From CAZRIE01 sp964600075 (GTDB lineage: Bacteria > Bacteroidota > Bacteroidia > Flavobacteriales > Flavobacteriaceae): a DNA stretch of 50,822 nucleotides. The notes under the pieces were generated by a model. That model saw only the letters and a program-made list of their open reading frames with translations. It ran no database searches and had not been told where the DNA came from. Shown here in pieces: positions 33,517 to 42,165 of the stretch (within the stretch, counting starts at the first letter, position 1; every line of letters begins with the position of its first letter). Location: assembly GCA_964600075.1 (NCBI GenBank), contig CAZRIE010000015.1, forward strand, positions 1 through 50,822. Reading direction: 5' to 3'. Position numbers and translations under genes: made by a program.

Positions 33517-33744
33517 ATGATGACATCAGCAAACCTCAAAAACGGAGTAAACGTAGACCAATTAGTAGAAACTATTGTTGCAGTACAAGGAAATCCTAAA
33601 TTGGCTAAATTCGAATTCCGAAAAAAAAATTGTTTTGTAGTTACTTATGATGGTCAAAAATCCTTCATTTTTTTTTCATTTAAAAATAAAATACCGGACT
33701 GTAAAATTTTAAGGCTGAACTGTAATTCAAATTTCTCAATGTAA
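33517..33744 (+). pseudogene. Truncated OsmC-family peroxiredoxin gene
   Basis: From ATG 33517 (or 33520) the product starts with MTSANLKNGVNVDQLVETI and continues AVQGNPKLAKFEFRKKN. That is the conserved N-terminus of Bacteroidetes OsmC proteins (NGVNVDxLxxTIxxIxxxPxLAKFxFRxxNxW). After about 35 residues, at a run of nine A, the similarity ends. The catalytic Cys regions are missing. OsmC proteins reduce organic hydroperoxides, so this is a lost defence gene. Confidence 0.65.
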
Positions 33745-33958
33745 TTTATCCCTGTAAACGAACAGTTGAGTAGGCTTCTTTTTGACTATCAATACGGATA
33801 AGAAGCGCAATTAGTTTGTTGATTTGTAAGTACGTGAAACTTGAATTTTAGTCGTTGTGTTCATTTTGTCTTGTTTGCGGTAGACTTTAAAAATGAATAA
33901 ATGGGTTGTGCGTTTTATGGTTAACTTTAGGCAATACCATTATTCAATTATATTCCAT

Positions 33959-34852
33959 ATGAAATCCATAGAATTACAGGATATCCAAAAAATGTTTCAA
34001 AATCAAGACTACATTAGTGACGGTTCTATTGCCATGTCTATTTTTCTCGCCATGAAATTGGAAAAACCATTGCTTATCGAAGGGCCGGCTGGTGTAGGTA
34101 AGACAGAGGTAGCCAAGGTTATGGCAAAAGCCTTGGAAACCGATTTAATTCGGCTACAATGCTATGAAGGTCTTGACAGTACCCATGCTTTGTACGAATG
34201 GAATTATCAGCACCAATTACTCTATCTAAAGATGCAAGAATCGCAAGGACAAGACACCAAGAAATTGGAAGAAACTATTTTTTCAGAACGCTTTCTTTTA
34301 AAAAGACCGGTACTACAGGCAATTACCCAAGCTTCAAAACCAGTTTTACTGATTGACGAAATAGACAGGGCTGATGAGGAATTTGAAAGCTTTCTTTTGG
34401 AAGTACTCTCCGATTGGCAAGTCACCATCCCAGAAATAGGAACAATAAAAGCAATTCATAAGCCCCAAATAATATTAACAGGAAATCGTACCCGTGAACT
34501 TTCGGAAGCACTGCGTAGAAGGTGTCTGTATCTATGGATAGATTACCCCGATTTTGAAAAGGAACTCGCCATCGTTAAAACAAAAGTGCCGGAAGTCGAT
34601 GCTAAATTAGGTCAACAGATTTGCGCCTTTATGAAAGAGTTACGCGAATTGAAACTAGAGAAAACTCCTGGAATTTCAGAGACCATTGATTGGGCCAGGG
34701 CACTGGCCAGTATGCACTTGACCCATTTAGATAAACAAATAGTTGAAGATACGCTAGGTGTGGTGCTCAAAGATTGGCAAGATATACGACACACCCAAGA
34801 TGCGCTTTCAGAACTGTTCGAGAAGACAGGGGTGGTTTCTAGGATAGGGTGA
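33959..34852 (+). CDS. coxD: MoxR-type AAA+ ATPase, CoxD-like
   Basis: A 297-residue AAA+ protein from ATG 33959 (MKSIELQDIQKMF). The open frame runs further upstream but without a sensible N-terminus. Walker A is EGPAGVGKTE, Walker B is VLLIDEIDRADEEFES, and sensor 1 lies in ILTGNRTRELSEALRRRC with the following Arg finger. CoxD-type ATPases help insert the sulfurated Mo (and Cu in true CODH) centre. It is the first gene of a six-gene plus-strand set with coxE, coxG, coxS, coxL and coxM; a 285-base gap with hairpins separates it from coxE. Confidence 0.9.
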   Translation: MKSIELQDIQKMFQNQDYISDGSIAMSIFLAMKLEKPLLIEGPAGVGKTEVAKVMAKALETDLIRLQCYEGLDSTHALYEWNYQHQLLYLKMQESQGQDTKKLEETIFSERFLLKRPVLQAITQASKPVLLIDEIDRADEEFESFLLEVLSDWQVTIPEIGTIKAIHKPQIILTGNRTRELSEALRRRCLYLWIDYPDFEKELAIVKTKVPEVDAKLGQQICAFMKELRELKLEKTPGISETIDWARALASMHLTHLDKQIVEDTLGVVLKDWQDIRHTQDALSELFEKTGVVSRIG

Positions 34853-34885
34853 AGCCTGGTTACTTGATTCGAGAGATTTTGGGCT

Positions 34886-34907
34886 CCCCGCCCTAAACAG
34901 GGCGGGG
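34886..34907. repeat. Perfect 9-bp GC-rich hairpin (REP-like)
   Basis: CCCCGCCCT at 34886-34894 and AGGGCGGGG at 34899-34907 form a perfect stem with loop AAAC. It lies 34 bases after the coxD stop. A second hairpin of the same design stands at 35052-35073. It could end or slow transcription into coxE, or be one of the GC-rich palindromic repeats common between flavobacterial genes. Confidence 0.7.
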
Positions 34908-35051
34908 TGGATTCGTCGGCGATAGCCTGAAGAAGACGGGGCGGGCGAAAAGCCCAAGCCAATGTGAGTGTACCGAAGATTCGCTTCGCTTCGCTTAGAG
35001 TAGCGCCCTAATTCTACCGTCATCTTCTCTGCATATGGCGGATAGATGCCA

Positions 35052-35073
35052 CCTTCCCCTAAAAAGGGGAAGG
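35052..35073. repeat. Second perfect 9-bp hairpin
   Basis: CCTTCCCCT at 35052-35060 and AGGGGAAGG at 35065-35073 pair perfectly around AAAA. Same geometry (9-base arms, 4-base loop, T at the arm end) as 34886-34907, 65 bases before the coxE start. Confidence 0.7.
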
Positions 35074-35137
35074 AACACTAAAAGATTTGGAAATACACTA
35101 GTCAAAATCAAGCAGATGCCCCTTGCGGTTTTAAAAC

Positions 35138-36313
35138 ATGGTAGAACCTCTAATCAAACACCAAACAGAACTTTCAGGAAACTTAGTCCTGTTATGCCGT
35201 TTTCTTAGGAAGAAAGGCTTCCCATTAAGTACTACGGAAGAAGCCGATGCGCTCAAGGCGATCAGTTTTCTCCCGATCAACAAAGAGAAGTACTTCAAAC
35301 AGGCACTCAAGACCATTCTAGTTAAAAATCAATACCAATACGAGAAATTCAACGGCTATTACGATGAATTCTGGACACAGCTTTCGAAAGCTTCGGATTC
35401 CAAAAGAAAGGATAAGCAAGAGAAAAAAGACAAAAAAACAAAGGCACAGCAGCAAGAAGCACGTTTTGATTCTTTAAAGAGCTGGTTGAATTTAAGTCCG
35501 TCTGAAGAAGAAAAAGAAGTTTCGACCTTTAGTGATCTCGAAGTCTTGACCAAAAAGAACTTTGCTGATTTGAGCGAAGACGAAATGAAATTGATGATGC
35601 AATTATTGAAACGATTGGCCAAGAAAGTAGCCCATCAAAAGAGCAGATTGCGTAAAACTTCAAAAAAACATAAAAAGTTAGACTTGAAACGAACCATTCG
35701 CTTGAATATGCGAAAAGGGGGCGACATACAGCAACTTGTTTATAGTGAGCTAAAAGATAGAAAGTTGAAGTTAGTCTTGCTTTGCGATGTAAGTAAATCT
35801 ATGGACTTATACAGTCGTTTTTTTGTTCATTTGATTTATGCCTTTCAAAATGCCTATGACAAGATTGAAACCTTCGTTTTTAGCACGGCAATACATCGTG
35901 TCAGTACTATTTTAGATAATCAAGAATTCGATAAAGCTTTTGATACCATATCTGACAGGGTGCCCCATTGGTCTGGTGGCACGACTATCGGAAGCTGTCT
36001 TCAAGATTTTGTCACTGATTTTGGTTACGGTATGCTAGATAAAAAAACTATTGTCTTGATTTTGAGCGATGGATGGGACACTGGTGAACCCGAAATTATT
36101 AGGGGTGCCATGCGAAGCATTTACAAGAAATCGCGAAAAGTGATATGGCTGAATCCGTTGGCGGGCAGTCCTGATTTCTCACCAGAGGTTATAGGTATGA
36201 AAACGGCCTTACCCTATATTGATGTTTTGGCATCGGCCCACAATCTGGAAAGTTTAAAATGGGCTTTACAGCAAATTCAAAAACGCAGAAATATGGTAAA
36301 TCAACAGCTTTAG
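35138..36313 (+). CDS. coxE: VWA domain protein, CoxE-like
   Basis: A 391-residue protein. The N-terminal part is helical and very rich in Lys and Glu (about 85-125). The von Willebrand A domain lies about 205-385 with MIDAS motif DVSKSM in LKLVLLCDVSKSMDLY, Thr in GGTTIGSCLQDF and Asp in LILSDGWDTGEPEI. CoxE partners the CoxD ATPase in loading the molybdenum hydroxylase active site. Position between coxD and coxG fits. Confidence 0.9.
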   Translation: MVEPLIKHQTELSGNLVLLCRFLRKKGFPLSTTEEADALKAISFLPINKEKYFKQALKTILVKNQYQYEKFNGYYDEFWTQLSKASDSKRKDKQEKKDKKTKAQQQEARFDSLKSWLNLSPSEEEKEVSTFSDLEVLTKKNFADLSEDEMKLMMQLLKRLAKKVAHQKSRLRKTSKKHKKLDLKRTIRLNMRKGGDIQQLVYSELKDRKLKLVLLCDVSKSMDLYSRFFVHLIYAFQNAYDKIETFVFSTAIHRVSTILDNQEFDKAFDTISDRVPHWSGGTTIGSCLQDFVTDFGYGMLDKKTIVLILSDGWDTGEPEIIRGAMRSIYKKSRKVIWLNPLAGSPDFSPEVIGMKTALPYIDVLASAHNLESLKWALQQIQKRRNMVNQQL

Positions 36314-36436
36314 CTCTATAATGTTGGGTATATCTTAATTTTTGGTATTTTTTGTGCTGACCCCCTAAAAAATACATCTAAAAATTTACAATTTTCAATT
36401 GGATTTCTTTATATTCATTGACCCAACTTAGAGCGC

Positions 36437-36886
36437 ATGAAAATCAATGGTGATTATACCCTTAACGTAACCCCCGATATTTTTTGGGCCATGGTCATGG
36501 ATCCCGATGTTCTTGAAAAAGTCACTCCGGGTATCAAAGCGTTGAATAAACAGGGCTCCGATAACTATGAAGCGATTTCTGAGGTAAGAATTGGGCCGGT
36601 AAGGGGAAGTTTCAACGGAAACTTGTCCATCAAAGATAAAATTGAAAAAGAGAGTTGCACCCTAGTCGTTGACCAAAAAAGTAAGATGGGCAATGTGGTG
36701 GCCGAAATCGCAATGAAGTTTATTGCTGCCGAAGAAGGAAAAACAGAGGTGCAATACACCGGCGAGGCAAAAATGTCGGGTAGGTTGGCCAGCATGGGAC
36801 AACGTATCATGAGCGGGGTCGTCAGTACCTTATCAAAACAGTTTTTTAAAGCTATGGAGTCGGAAATCGAAGCGCGACAAAGTTGA
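36437..36886 (+). CDS. coxG: CoxG-like SRPBCC protein
   Basis: A 149-residue protein of the CoxG family (SRPBCC fold). Segments MKINGDYTLNVTPDIFWAMV, DPDVLEKVTPGIKALNKQG, EVRIGPVRGSFNGNLSIKDK and YTGEAKMSGRLASMGQRIMS are diagnostic. In other bacteria CoxG helps recruit or anchor the CO dehydrogenase to the membrane. It lacks the C-terminal membrane tail seen in some CoxG proteins. It is placed 49 bases before coxS. Confidence 0.92.
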   Translation: MKINGDYTLNVTPDIFWAMVMDPDVLEKVTPGIKALNKQGSDNYEAISEVRIGPVRGSFNGNLSIKDKIEKESCTLVVDQKSKMGNVVAEIAMKFIAAEEGKTEVQYTGEAKMSGRLASMGQRIMSGVVSTLSKQFFKAMESEIEARQS

Positions 36887-36935
36887 GGTTTCGATCCTTA
36901 CGCCAGTTATCAAATAATAATTCAAAATACACACT

Positions 36936-37400
36936 ATGAATGTAACCATTACTGTCAATGGGAAAAGCTACACCCACGACATCGAACCTCGTATCAGTCT
37001 TGCCCAATATTTACGGGAGACCTTAGACCTTACCGGTACACACATCGGCTGCGATACTAGCGGCTGTGGTGCATGTACCATAACTATGAATGGCGATGCC
37101 GTAAAAGCTTGCACACTTTTGGCGGTTCAGGCCGATGGTAGCGAAATAACTACAATTGAGGGCATGGCCAAAAATGGCGAAATGCATCCGATACAGGCTG
37201 CCTTTAAAGAAAAACATGGACTTCAATGTGGATTCTGCACTCCCGGTATGGTAATGATAGCCGTCGATATTCTAAAAAATAATCCAAACCCTTCCGAAGA
37301 TGAGATTCGTCATGGGCTGGAAGGAAACTTCTGTAGGTGCACAGGCTATCACAATATTGTAAAATCAATTCGGCATGCTGCTGAAACACTAAACGATTAG
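36936..37400 (+). CDS. coxS: [2Fe-2S] small subunit of a molybdenum hydroxylase (CoxS-like)
   Basis: A 154-residue protein with two [2Fe-2S] clusters. The plant-type N-terminal cluster uses Cys39, Cys44, Cys47 and Cys59 in GCDTSGCGACTIT to MNGDAVKAC. The C-terminal cluster uses LQCGFCTPGM and NFCRCTGYHNIV. It passes electrons between the Mo site of CoxL and FAD of CoxM. The stop is 3 bases before the coxL ATG, so translation is coupled. Confidence 0.94.
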   Translation: MNVTITVNGKSYTHDIEPRISLAQYLRETLDLTGTHIGCDTSGCGACTITMNGDAVKACTLLAVQADGSEITTIEGMAKNGEMHPIQAAFKEKHGLQCGFCTPGMVMIAVDILKNNPNPSEDEIRHGLEGNFCRCTGYHNIVKSIRHAAETLND

Positions 37401-37403
37401 GAT

Positions 37404-39764
37404 ATGGGAAATTTTATAGGAAAATCAGTCAAGAGAAGAGAAGATGCCCGTTTTCTAAAAGGAGCGGGAAAATATACCGATGATATCAAACTTCCGAAGA
37501 TGACCCAATCGGCATTTGTAAGAAGTCCGTATGCGCATGCCAAAATTTTAAAGGTAGATATTTCCGAGGCAGAGAAATCTGAAGGGGTAGTAGCTGTATT
37601 TACCGCGAAAGATGGTTGTGGGGAATATGGAGTGCCTTGCGGATGGCAGGTCGATTTCAAGAATGGCGAGACGATGCGTGAGCCTAAACATCCGTTACTG
37701 GCAGCTGATAAAATAAAACATTTGGGCGAGGCGGTAGCTTTCGTCATTGCCGAAACCCTTGAGCAGGCTCGTGATGCCGCTGAGTTGGTAGAAGTAGATT
37801 ATGAAGAACTGCCTGCGGTGACAGATCCCAAAAAAGCCATGGACCAGGGTGCACCAAAAGTTCACGAAGATTGGGAAGACAATGCCGCTTTTGACTGGTG
37901 TATCGGCAACGATAGGGCAGAGGTCGAAGCTGCTTTGGCGAATGCCCATCATGTAACTGAAATGGAATTCCATAATCAGCGATTGGCACCCAATGCTATG
38001 GAGCCGAGAAGTTATATTGCCGATTACGATGTTAATGCAGATAAATGGACGTTGTACACAAGTACACAAAACCCGCATTTAATCCGCTTGCTGATGTGTG
38101 CTTTTGCTTTGGGTATTCCCGAGCATAAGGTACGTGTGGTTTCCTATGATGTCGGTGGTGGATTTGGAAGTAAGATTTACCATTATACTGAGGAAGCACT
38201 TTTGACCTGGGCATCTAAAGAAATCGGAAGACCCGTGAAATGGACATCAGACCGAAGTGAGGCCTTTTTAACCGATGCGCATGGTAGAGATCACTTCGTA
38301 AAATCTAAAATGGGCTTTGACAAAGATGGCAAAATTGTAGCTCACCTTACGGACGAGTACTGCGCTATGGGAGCTTATTTATCGACTTTTGCCCCTGCGG
38401 TACCTACGTATCTGCATGGCACATTATTTCAGGGTGTTTATACCACACCTTTGATTCATTTAAATGTAATAGCGCCTTTTACACATACTGTTCCGGTTGA
38501 TGCCTATCGCGGTGCGGGCCGGCCAGAGGCTACTTATTTATTAGAACGAATTGTGTCAAAGGGAGCCAAGGAAATGGGCATGGACCCCGCCGAAATTCGT
38601 TTCAAGAACTTCATTCCTCCTTTTGATGGTGTGGAAGAAGCAGGTTACCAGACACAGGTAGCGCTACAATACGATAGCGGAAATTATGAAGGTGTTCTCA
38701 AAAGAGGATTGGAAATGCTGGGTTACGAAGATTTTAGAAAAGAACAGGAAGAAGCCCGTAAAAACGGAAAATTACTAGGTGTCGGATTTTCAACGTATAT
38801 CGAAGGTTGCGGAATCGCGCCCTCTGCAGTAGTTGGAGCTTTAGGTGCCCGTGCCGGATTATACGAAGTTGGTCAGGTACGTGTTCAGCCAACAGGAAAG
38901 ATATCTGTATTTACGGGGTCCCACTCACACGGGCAAGGGCATGAAACAGTGTTCGCACAGTTCGTGGCCGATAAATTAGGTATCCCTATGGATGATGTTG
39001 AAATCATGCACGGCGACACCGAACAGGTTGCCTTCGGTATGGGAACCTATGGCTCACGGAGTTTATCTGTGGGGGGAAGTGCCATTATTAAAAGTATAGA
39101 AAAAATATTGGAGAAAGGAGCTAAGATTGCTGCCCATAAGTTGGAAGCTGCAGAAGAGGATCTCGAATATGCAGAAGGAAAATGGACAGTGAAAGGTACT
39201 GACAAGTCCGTATCCTTCGGTGATGTTTCGTTAACGGCCTATGTACCTCATGACTATCCGGAAGGTCTGGAACCTGGCCTTGATTTCTCCAGTTTTTATG
39301 ACCCGACCAATTTTACCTACCCTTTCGGAACACATATCGCAGTTGTGGAAGTAGATGCAGATACGGGAGCCGTCGATCTACAACGATTTATCGCTGTCGA
39401 TGATGTTGGTAATATTATGAACCCGATGATCGTAGAAGGCCAGATACATGGCGGTGTTGCCCAAGGTGTTGGTCAGGCGTTACTAGAAGAAGTGGTGTAC
39501 GATGATGGTGGACAGATGATTAACGGGTCTTACATGGACTATGCTATGCCGCGTGCCGATGATTTGCCGATGATCGAGACCGATAATACGGTTACCCCTT
39601 GTCCACATAATCCTTTGGGTGTTAAGGGAGCAGGTGAAGCTGGCACCATCGGTTCAACTCCTGCTGTGGTAAATGCGGTCGTAGATGCACTGGCACATTT
39701 AGGGGTAACGGATATTCAAATGCCATTGAAACCGCAGACCGTTTGGAAAGCGATGCAGAATTGA
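37404..39764 (+). CDS. coxL: Molybdopterin-binding large subunit, form II CoxL-like
   Basis: A 786-residue xanthine-oxidase-family catalytic subunit. Signature VGGGFGSKIY binds the cofactor; the active-site loop reads AYRGAGR at residues 367-373 (38502-38522), the form II (BMS) type, instead of AYxCSFR of true aerobic CO dehydrogenase. GVKGAGEAGTIGSTPAV near the C-terminus holds the catalytic Glu. Without the Cys that binds the CODH copper, CO oxidation is unlikely; an aromatic or purine-type hydroxylase is more plausible. No cofactor sulfuration gene (coxF, coxI, xdhC) or cytidylyltransferase is in the window. Confidence 0.94.
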   Translation: MGNFIGKSVKRREDARFLKGAGKYTDDIKLPKMTQSAFVRSPYAHAKILKVDISEAEKSEGVVAVFTAKDGCGEYGVPCGWQVDFKNGETMREPKHPLLAADKIKHLGEAVAFVIAETLEQARDAAELVEVDYEELPAVTDPKKAMDQGAPKVHEDWEDNAAFDWCIGNDRAEVEAALANAHHVTEMEFHNQRLAPNAMEPRSYIADYDVNADKWTLYTSTQNPHLIRLLMCAFALGIPEHKVRVVSYDVGGGFGSKIYHYTEEALLTWASKEIGRPVKWTSDRSEAFLTDAHGRDHFVKSKMGFDKDGKIVAHLTDEYCAMGAYLSTFAPAVPTYLHGTLFQGVYTTPLIHLNVIAPFTHTVPVDAYRGAGRPEATYLLERIVSKGAKEMGMDPAEIRFKNFIPPFDGVEEAGYQTQVALQYDSGNYEGVLKRGLEMLGYEDFRKEQEEARKNGKLLGVGFSTYIEGCGIAPSAVVGALGARAGLYEVGQVRVQPTGKISVFTGSHSHGQGHETVFAQFVADKLGIPMDDVEIMHGDTEQVAFGMGTYGSRSLSVGGSAIIKSIEKILEKGAKIAAHKLEAAEEDLEYAEGKWTVKGTDKSVSFGDVSLTAYVPHDYPEGLEPGLDFSSFYDPTNFTYPFGTHIAVVEVDADTGAVDLQRFIAVDDVGNIMNPMIVEGQIHGGVAQGVGQALLEEVVYDDGGQMINGSYMDYAMPRADDLPMIETDNTVTPCPHNPLGVKGAGEAGTIGSTPAVVNAVVDALAHLGVTDIQMPLKPQTVWKAMQN

Positions 39765-39897
39765 TTATCGCTAAACGTAATAAGCGAGCAACCATTTAGT
39801 CTTTTGTCTTTGTTCTTTTATCTTTTTAAAAAGGATGAAGTTGAAAACAGTAAGAATGATTCTTAAGAGCATATAATTTAAACATACACTACAAAAA

Positions 39898-40698
39898 ATG
39901 ATACCAGCAATATTTGACTATATAAAACCTTCCTCGTTGAGTGAAGCGATAAACCTATTGGATGAGCATGGCTTCGATGCCAAAATCTTATCGGGCGGGC
40001 ACAGCCTCCTTCCAGCCATGAAATTGAGGCTCAACAGACCGGAAATCCTTATTGATATCAGTGGAATTTCCGGCCTGAACACCATAGAGGAAACAGGCAG
40101 TGAGGTAATCATTGGCGCCAACTGCACGCACACTCAAATAGTGCGTTCACAGGTAGTGTACAAGAACGTAAACATACTAAAACAAACGGCCGAGGCAATC
40201 GGTGATATACAAGTAAGGAATAGGGGCACCATAGGCGGCAGCCTTGCACATTCCGATCCATCGTCAGATTATCCGGCAGTCGTGTTGGCCAGTGACGCCA
40301 AAATTGAAGTAGAAGGTAAAAATGGAAAACGTACAATCGCAGCAACCGATTTCTTTGAGGGTATATTTACTACTACATTGAAAGATGATGAAATTATTAC
40401 TGCGGTACGCTTCCCAAAAATAGCACATGGCAATTATCAAAAATTTTACCAGTCTGCCTCTAGATTTGCTGTGGTCGGTGTTGCTGTGGTGCACGATGGC
40501 AATGGTGTAAAAGTTGGGGTGACCGGGGTAGCCGATACACCTTACCGAGCGACCGAAGTCGAAAAAGCATATAATGGCAACAGCGATGCCGCAGCGCATG
40601 CAGTCGATGGTGTTGAGGTAATGTCAGACCATTTTGCCGATGTCGAATATCGTTCTCATCTGGCCAAGGTGATGGTGAAAAAAGCGTTGGAGGCTTAA
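39898..40698 (+). CDS. coxM: FAD-binding medium subunit (CoxM-like)
   Basis: A 266-residue protein of the CODH/xanthine dehydrogenase FAD subunit type. The two FAD motifs are present: LSGGHSLLPAMKLR (usual AGGHSLLP) and GTIGGSLAHSDPSSDYPAVV (usual TIGGxxAHxDPxxD). It starts MIPAIFDYIKPSSLSEAINLL. The gene is 133 bases downstream of coxL, last in the set. It would take electrons to an unknown acceptor. Confidence 0.94.
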   Translation: MIPAIFDYIKPSSLSEAINLLDEHGFDAKILSGGHSLLPAMKLRLNRPEILIDISGISGLNTIEETGSEVIIGANCTHTQIVRSQVVYKNVNILKQTAEAIGDIQVRNRGTIGGSLAHSDPSSDYPAVVLASDAKIEVEGKNGKRTIAATDFFEGIFTTTLKDDEIITAVRFPKIAHGNYQKFYQSASRFAVVGVAVVHDGNGVKVGVTGVADTPYRATEVEKAYNGNSDAAAHAVDGVEVMSDHFADVEYRSHLAKVMVKKALEA

Positions 40699-40734
40699 GA
40701 AACTGCGTAATGTAAAGGCTGATTTGAAAGCAGT

Positions 40735-40915
40735 TTTTGGCTCCCTTCTTCAGACGAAGAGAGAAATGAAACCGCTTACTGAGAAAGGGGGAGTTTGAAA
40801 GCCCGAACCTTTGGCCCAGCACCGGACTATCTAATATGGGACTATGGCCTGCGCTTTCAAACCCTCCGTCCTGACAAATTGGGCAACCTCTCTTTTTCTA
40901 AAGGGAGGAGCTTTA
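40735..40915. repeat. About 180-bp REP-like element after coxM
   Basis: The inner stem GTTTGAAAGC at 40793-40802 is perfectly complementary to GCTTTCAAAC at 40853-40862 around a 50-base loop. Outer arms (GGCTCCCTTC near 40738 and AAAGGGAGGAGC near 40901) also oppose each other imperfectly. This arrangement is like the GC-rich, purine/pyrimidine-biased palindromic repeats in Bacteroidetes intergenic DNA. Confidence 0.6.
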
Positions 40916-41202
40916 ACCTATATTTCTAATATATAGATATGTTTGCGGGAATAGCTTACGATCAGTTAGGGTTTTGCAAAAGTCGTCACATACCACATAC
41001 CGTCAAATCGTAAATTCTTCCGGAACCTTCCGCCTTCTTGGCCAACTCTATGGTAATTTTTTAGAATACTTACTTCTGCATCTTCAAATAGTAAATCGCT
41101 GAATGCTTTCCCGAACCGTAAAAAAGTAAAAAAATGCCTAGTAATAATGTTGCAAAAGCTAAAAAGCAGATTTGTAGTATTCATTTCTCCCAAAAAATTG
41201 AC
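40916..41202. other. Intergenic, no gene seen
   Basis: AT-rich stretch between the REP-like element and the glycoside hydrolase remnant. Short frames exist on both strands but none has a recognisable product. Confidence 0.4.
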
Positions 41203-41624
41203 TAACGCGACACCGATTATGTTGATGTGGTCGGTATGGATTATTACGGGCTTACTCCTGATTTTCTGGATTATGAGGCTTTAAAATCCCTTGGGAAAAC
41301 AATTGTGATGTCTGAATCTGGCCCTATCGATAATGCACATGGTAACTGGAATATGATNNNNNNNNNNNNNNNNNNNNNNNNNNNNNNNNNNNNNNNNNNN
41401 NNNNNNNNNNNNNNNNNNNNNNNNNNNNNNNNNNNNNNNNNNNNNNNNNNNNNNNNNTTGTGATGTCTGAATCTGGCCCTATCGATAATGCACATGGTAA
41501 CTGGAATATGATGCATTTGATAAATGCCCGAAGAGGAAAGGCGGCCTATTTTCTGCAATGGCATAGTTGGAACGTAGCTAAAGTCGCTATTAAAGACAAT
41601 AAGAATATTATTGAAATGATGTAA
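41203..41624 (+). pseudogene. C-terminal remnant of a GH26-like glycoside hydrolase, split by an assembly gap
   Basis: Before the gap the frame reads DYVDVVGMDYYGLTPDF and KTIVMSESGP; after it the same SESGP block repeats and runs on as AYFLQWHSWNVAKVAIKD to TGA-free end EMM and stop. These are the last strands of a GH26 (mannanase-type) TIM barrel, with the nucleophile-like Glu in SESGP. Joined across the duplicate it gives only about 85 residues. The 5' part is absent (in-frame stop at about 41203) so it is a relic. Confidence 0.65.
41303..41512 (+). repeat. 55-bp direct repeat flanking 100 N: contig-end overlap
   Basis: 41303-41357 equals 41458-41512 exactly. Between them lie exactly 100 N (41358-41457), the usual placeholder for an unknown gap. 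Fifty-five is a common k-mer size in de Bruijn assembly, so the two contig ends probably share one k-mer and the gap has no real sequence. The ORF closes in frame if the copies are merged. Confidence 0.85.
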
Positions 41625-41748
41625 AGTGATGCTGCGATTACACGGAATGAACTTTAAAAGTGTCAGATTGAGCCTGCCGCACCGGCGAGGTCTAGTCGGA
41701 TTGTTTTAGGAATAAAGGTCTTAGGTTCCCTCGGACCACCAATATAGT

Positions 41749-42120
41749 CTACTTTTTGGATATCCTCTTTTTACTGCTTTTTGCCAAAGGATTGAAATCC
41801 AGACACAACTGAACCCAGTACTCCAAATCTCCGTCTGAATCGATGCCTTCTTCAGTTACATGAACATAGCCTTTCATAGGGCGACCTGTAAACTTCATCT
41901 CTTTACAATGTTCTTTTTTTAAGGCGTTTTCGTAGTGCTCCTGACCAATACGGGCCATCAAAAGGGACGTATTCGTATGCTTATCGATATGCATGCCGAA
42001 GCACATTTTGCCGTCGACCATAAAGCAGAGTCCGCCCATCATTTTCTTTTCTTCGAAAGCAATCGATTTCTGTCTTAGAATTTGTCGTGACCTATCGGCC
42101 AAAAACTCATCATATGCCAT
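41749..42120 (-). CDS. TfoX/Sxy N-terminal domain protein
   Basis: A 123-residue protein of the TfoX_N family. KKMMGGLCFMVDGKMCFGMH, LMARIGQEHYENALK and FTGRPMKGYVHVTEEG are its blocks. Only the N-terminal domain is present, with a basic tail (SSKKRISKK). TfoX regulates competence in gamma-proteobacteria, but single-domain versions elsewhere have no proven role. It is 45 bases after the sigma factor gene on the same strand and may share its transcript. Confidence 0.9.
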   Translation of the reverse strand: MAYDEFLADRSRQILRQKSIAFEEKKMMGGLCFMVDGKMCFGMHIDKHTNTSLLMARIGQEHYENALKKEHCKEMKFTGRPMKGYVHVTEEGIDSDGDLEYWVQLCLDFNPLAKSSKKRISKK

Positions 42121-42165
42121 GGTATTTTCTTTAGTACTATTTTTTTGAGGTATTCCGTTTATTGG

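Larger units (their letters stand above)
32613..33958. other. Decayed intergenic region with gene remnants
   Basis: About 1.3 kb with no intact gene. It holds a possible minus-strand relic (32948-33208) and a truncated OsmC gene (33517-33744). Short plus and minus frames around 32745-33021 match nothing known. 33745-33958 appears empty and would contain the promoter of the cox-like operon. Confidence 0.6.

Noticed and set aside
37404..39764. Aerobic CO dehydrogenase
   Set aside because: The loop is AYRGAGR, not AYxCSFR; only the operon layout resembles CODH.
40735..40915. CRISPR or tRNA-like structure
   Set aside because: No repeated spacers and no cloverleaf; only nested inverted repeats.
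41358..41457. Missing gene in the N run
   Set aside because: The flanks are identical 55-mers, so the gap likely has no extra sequence.
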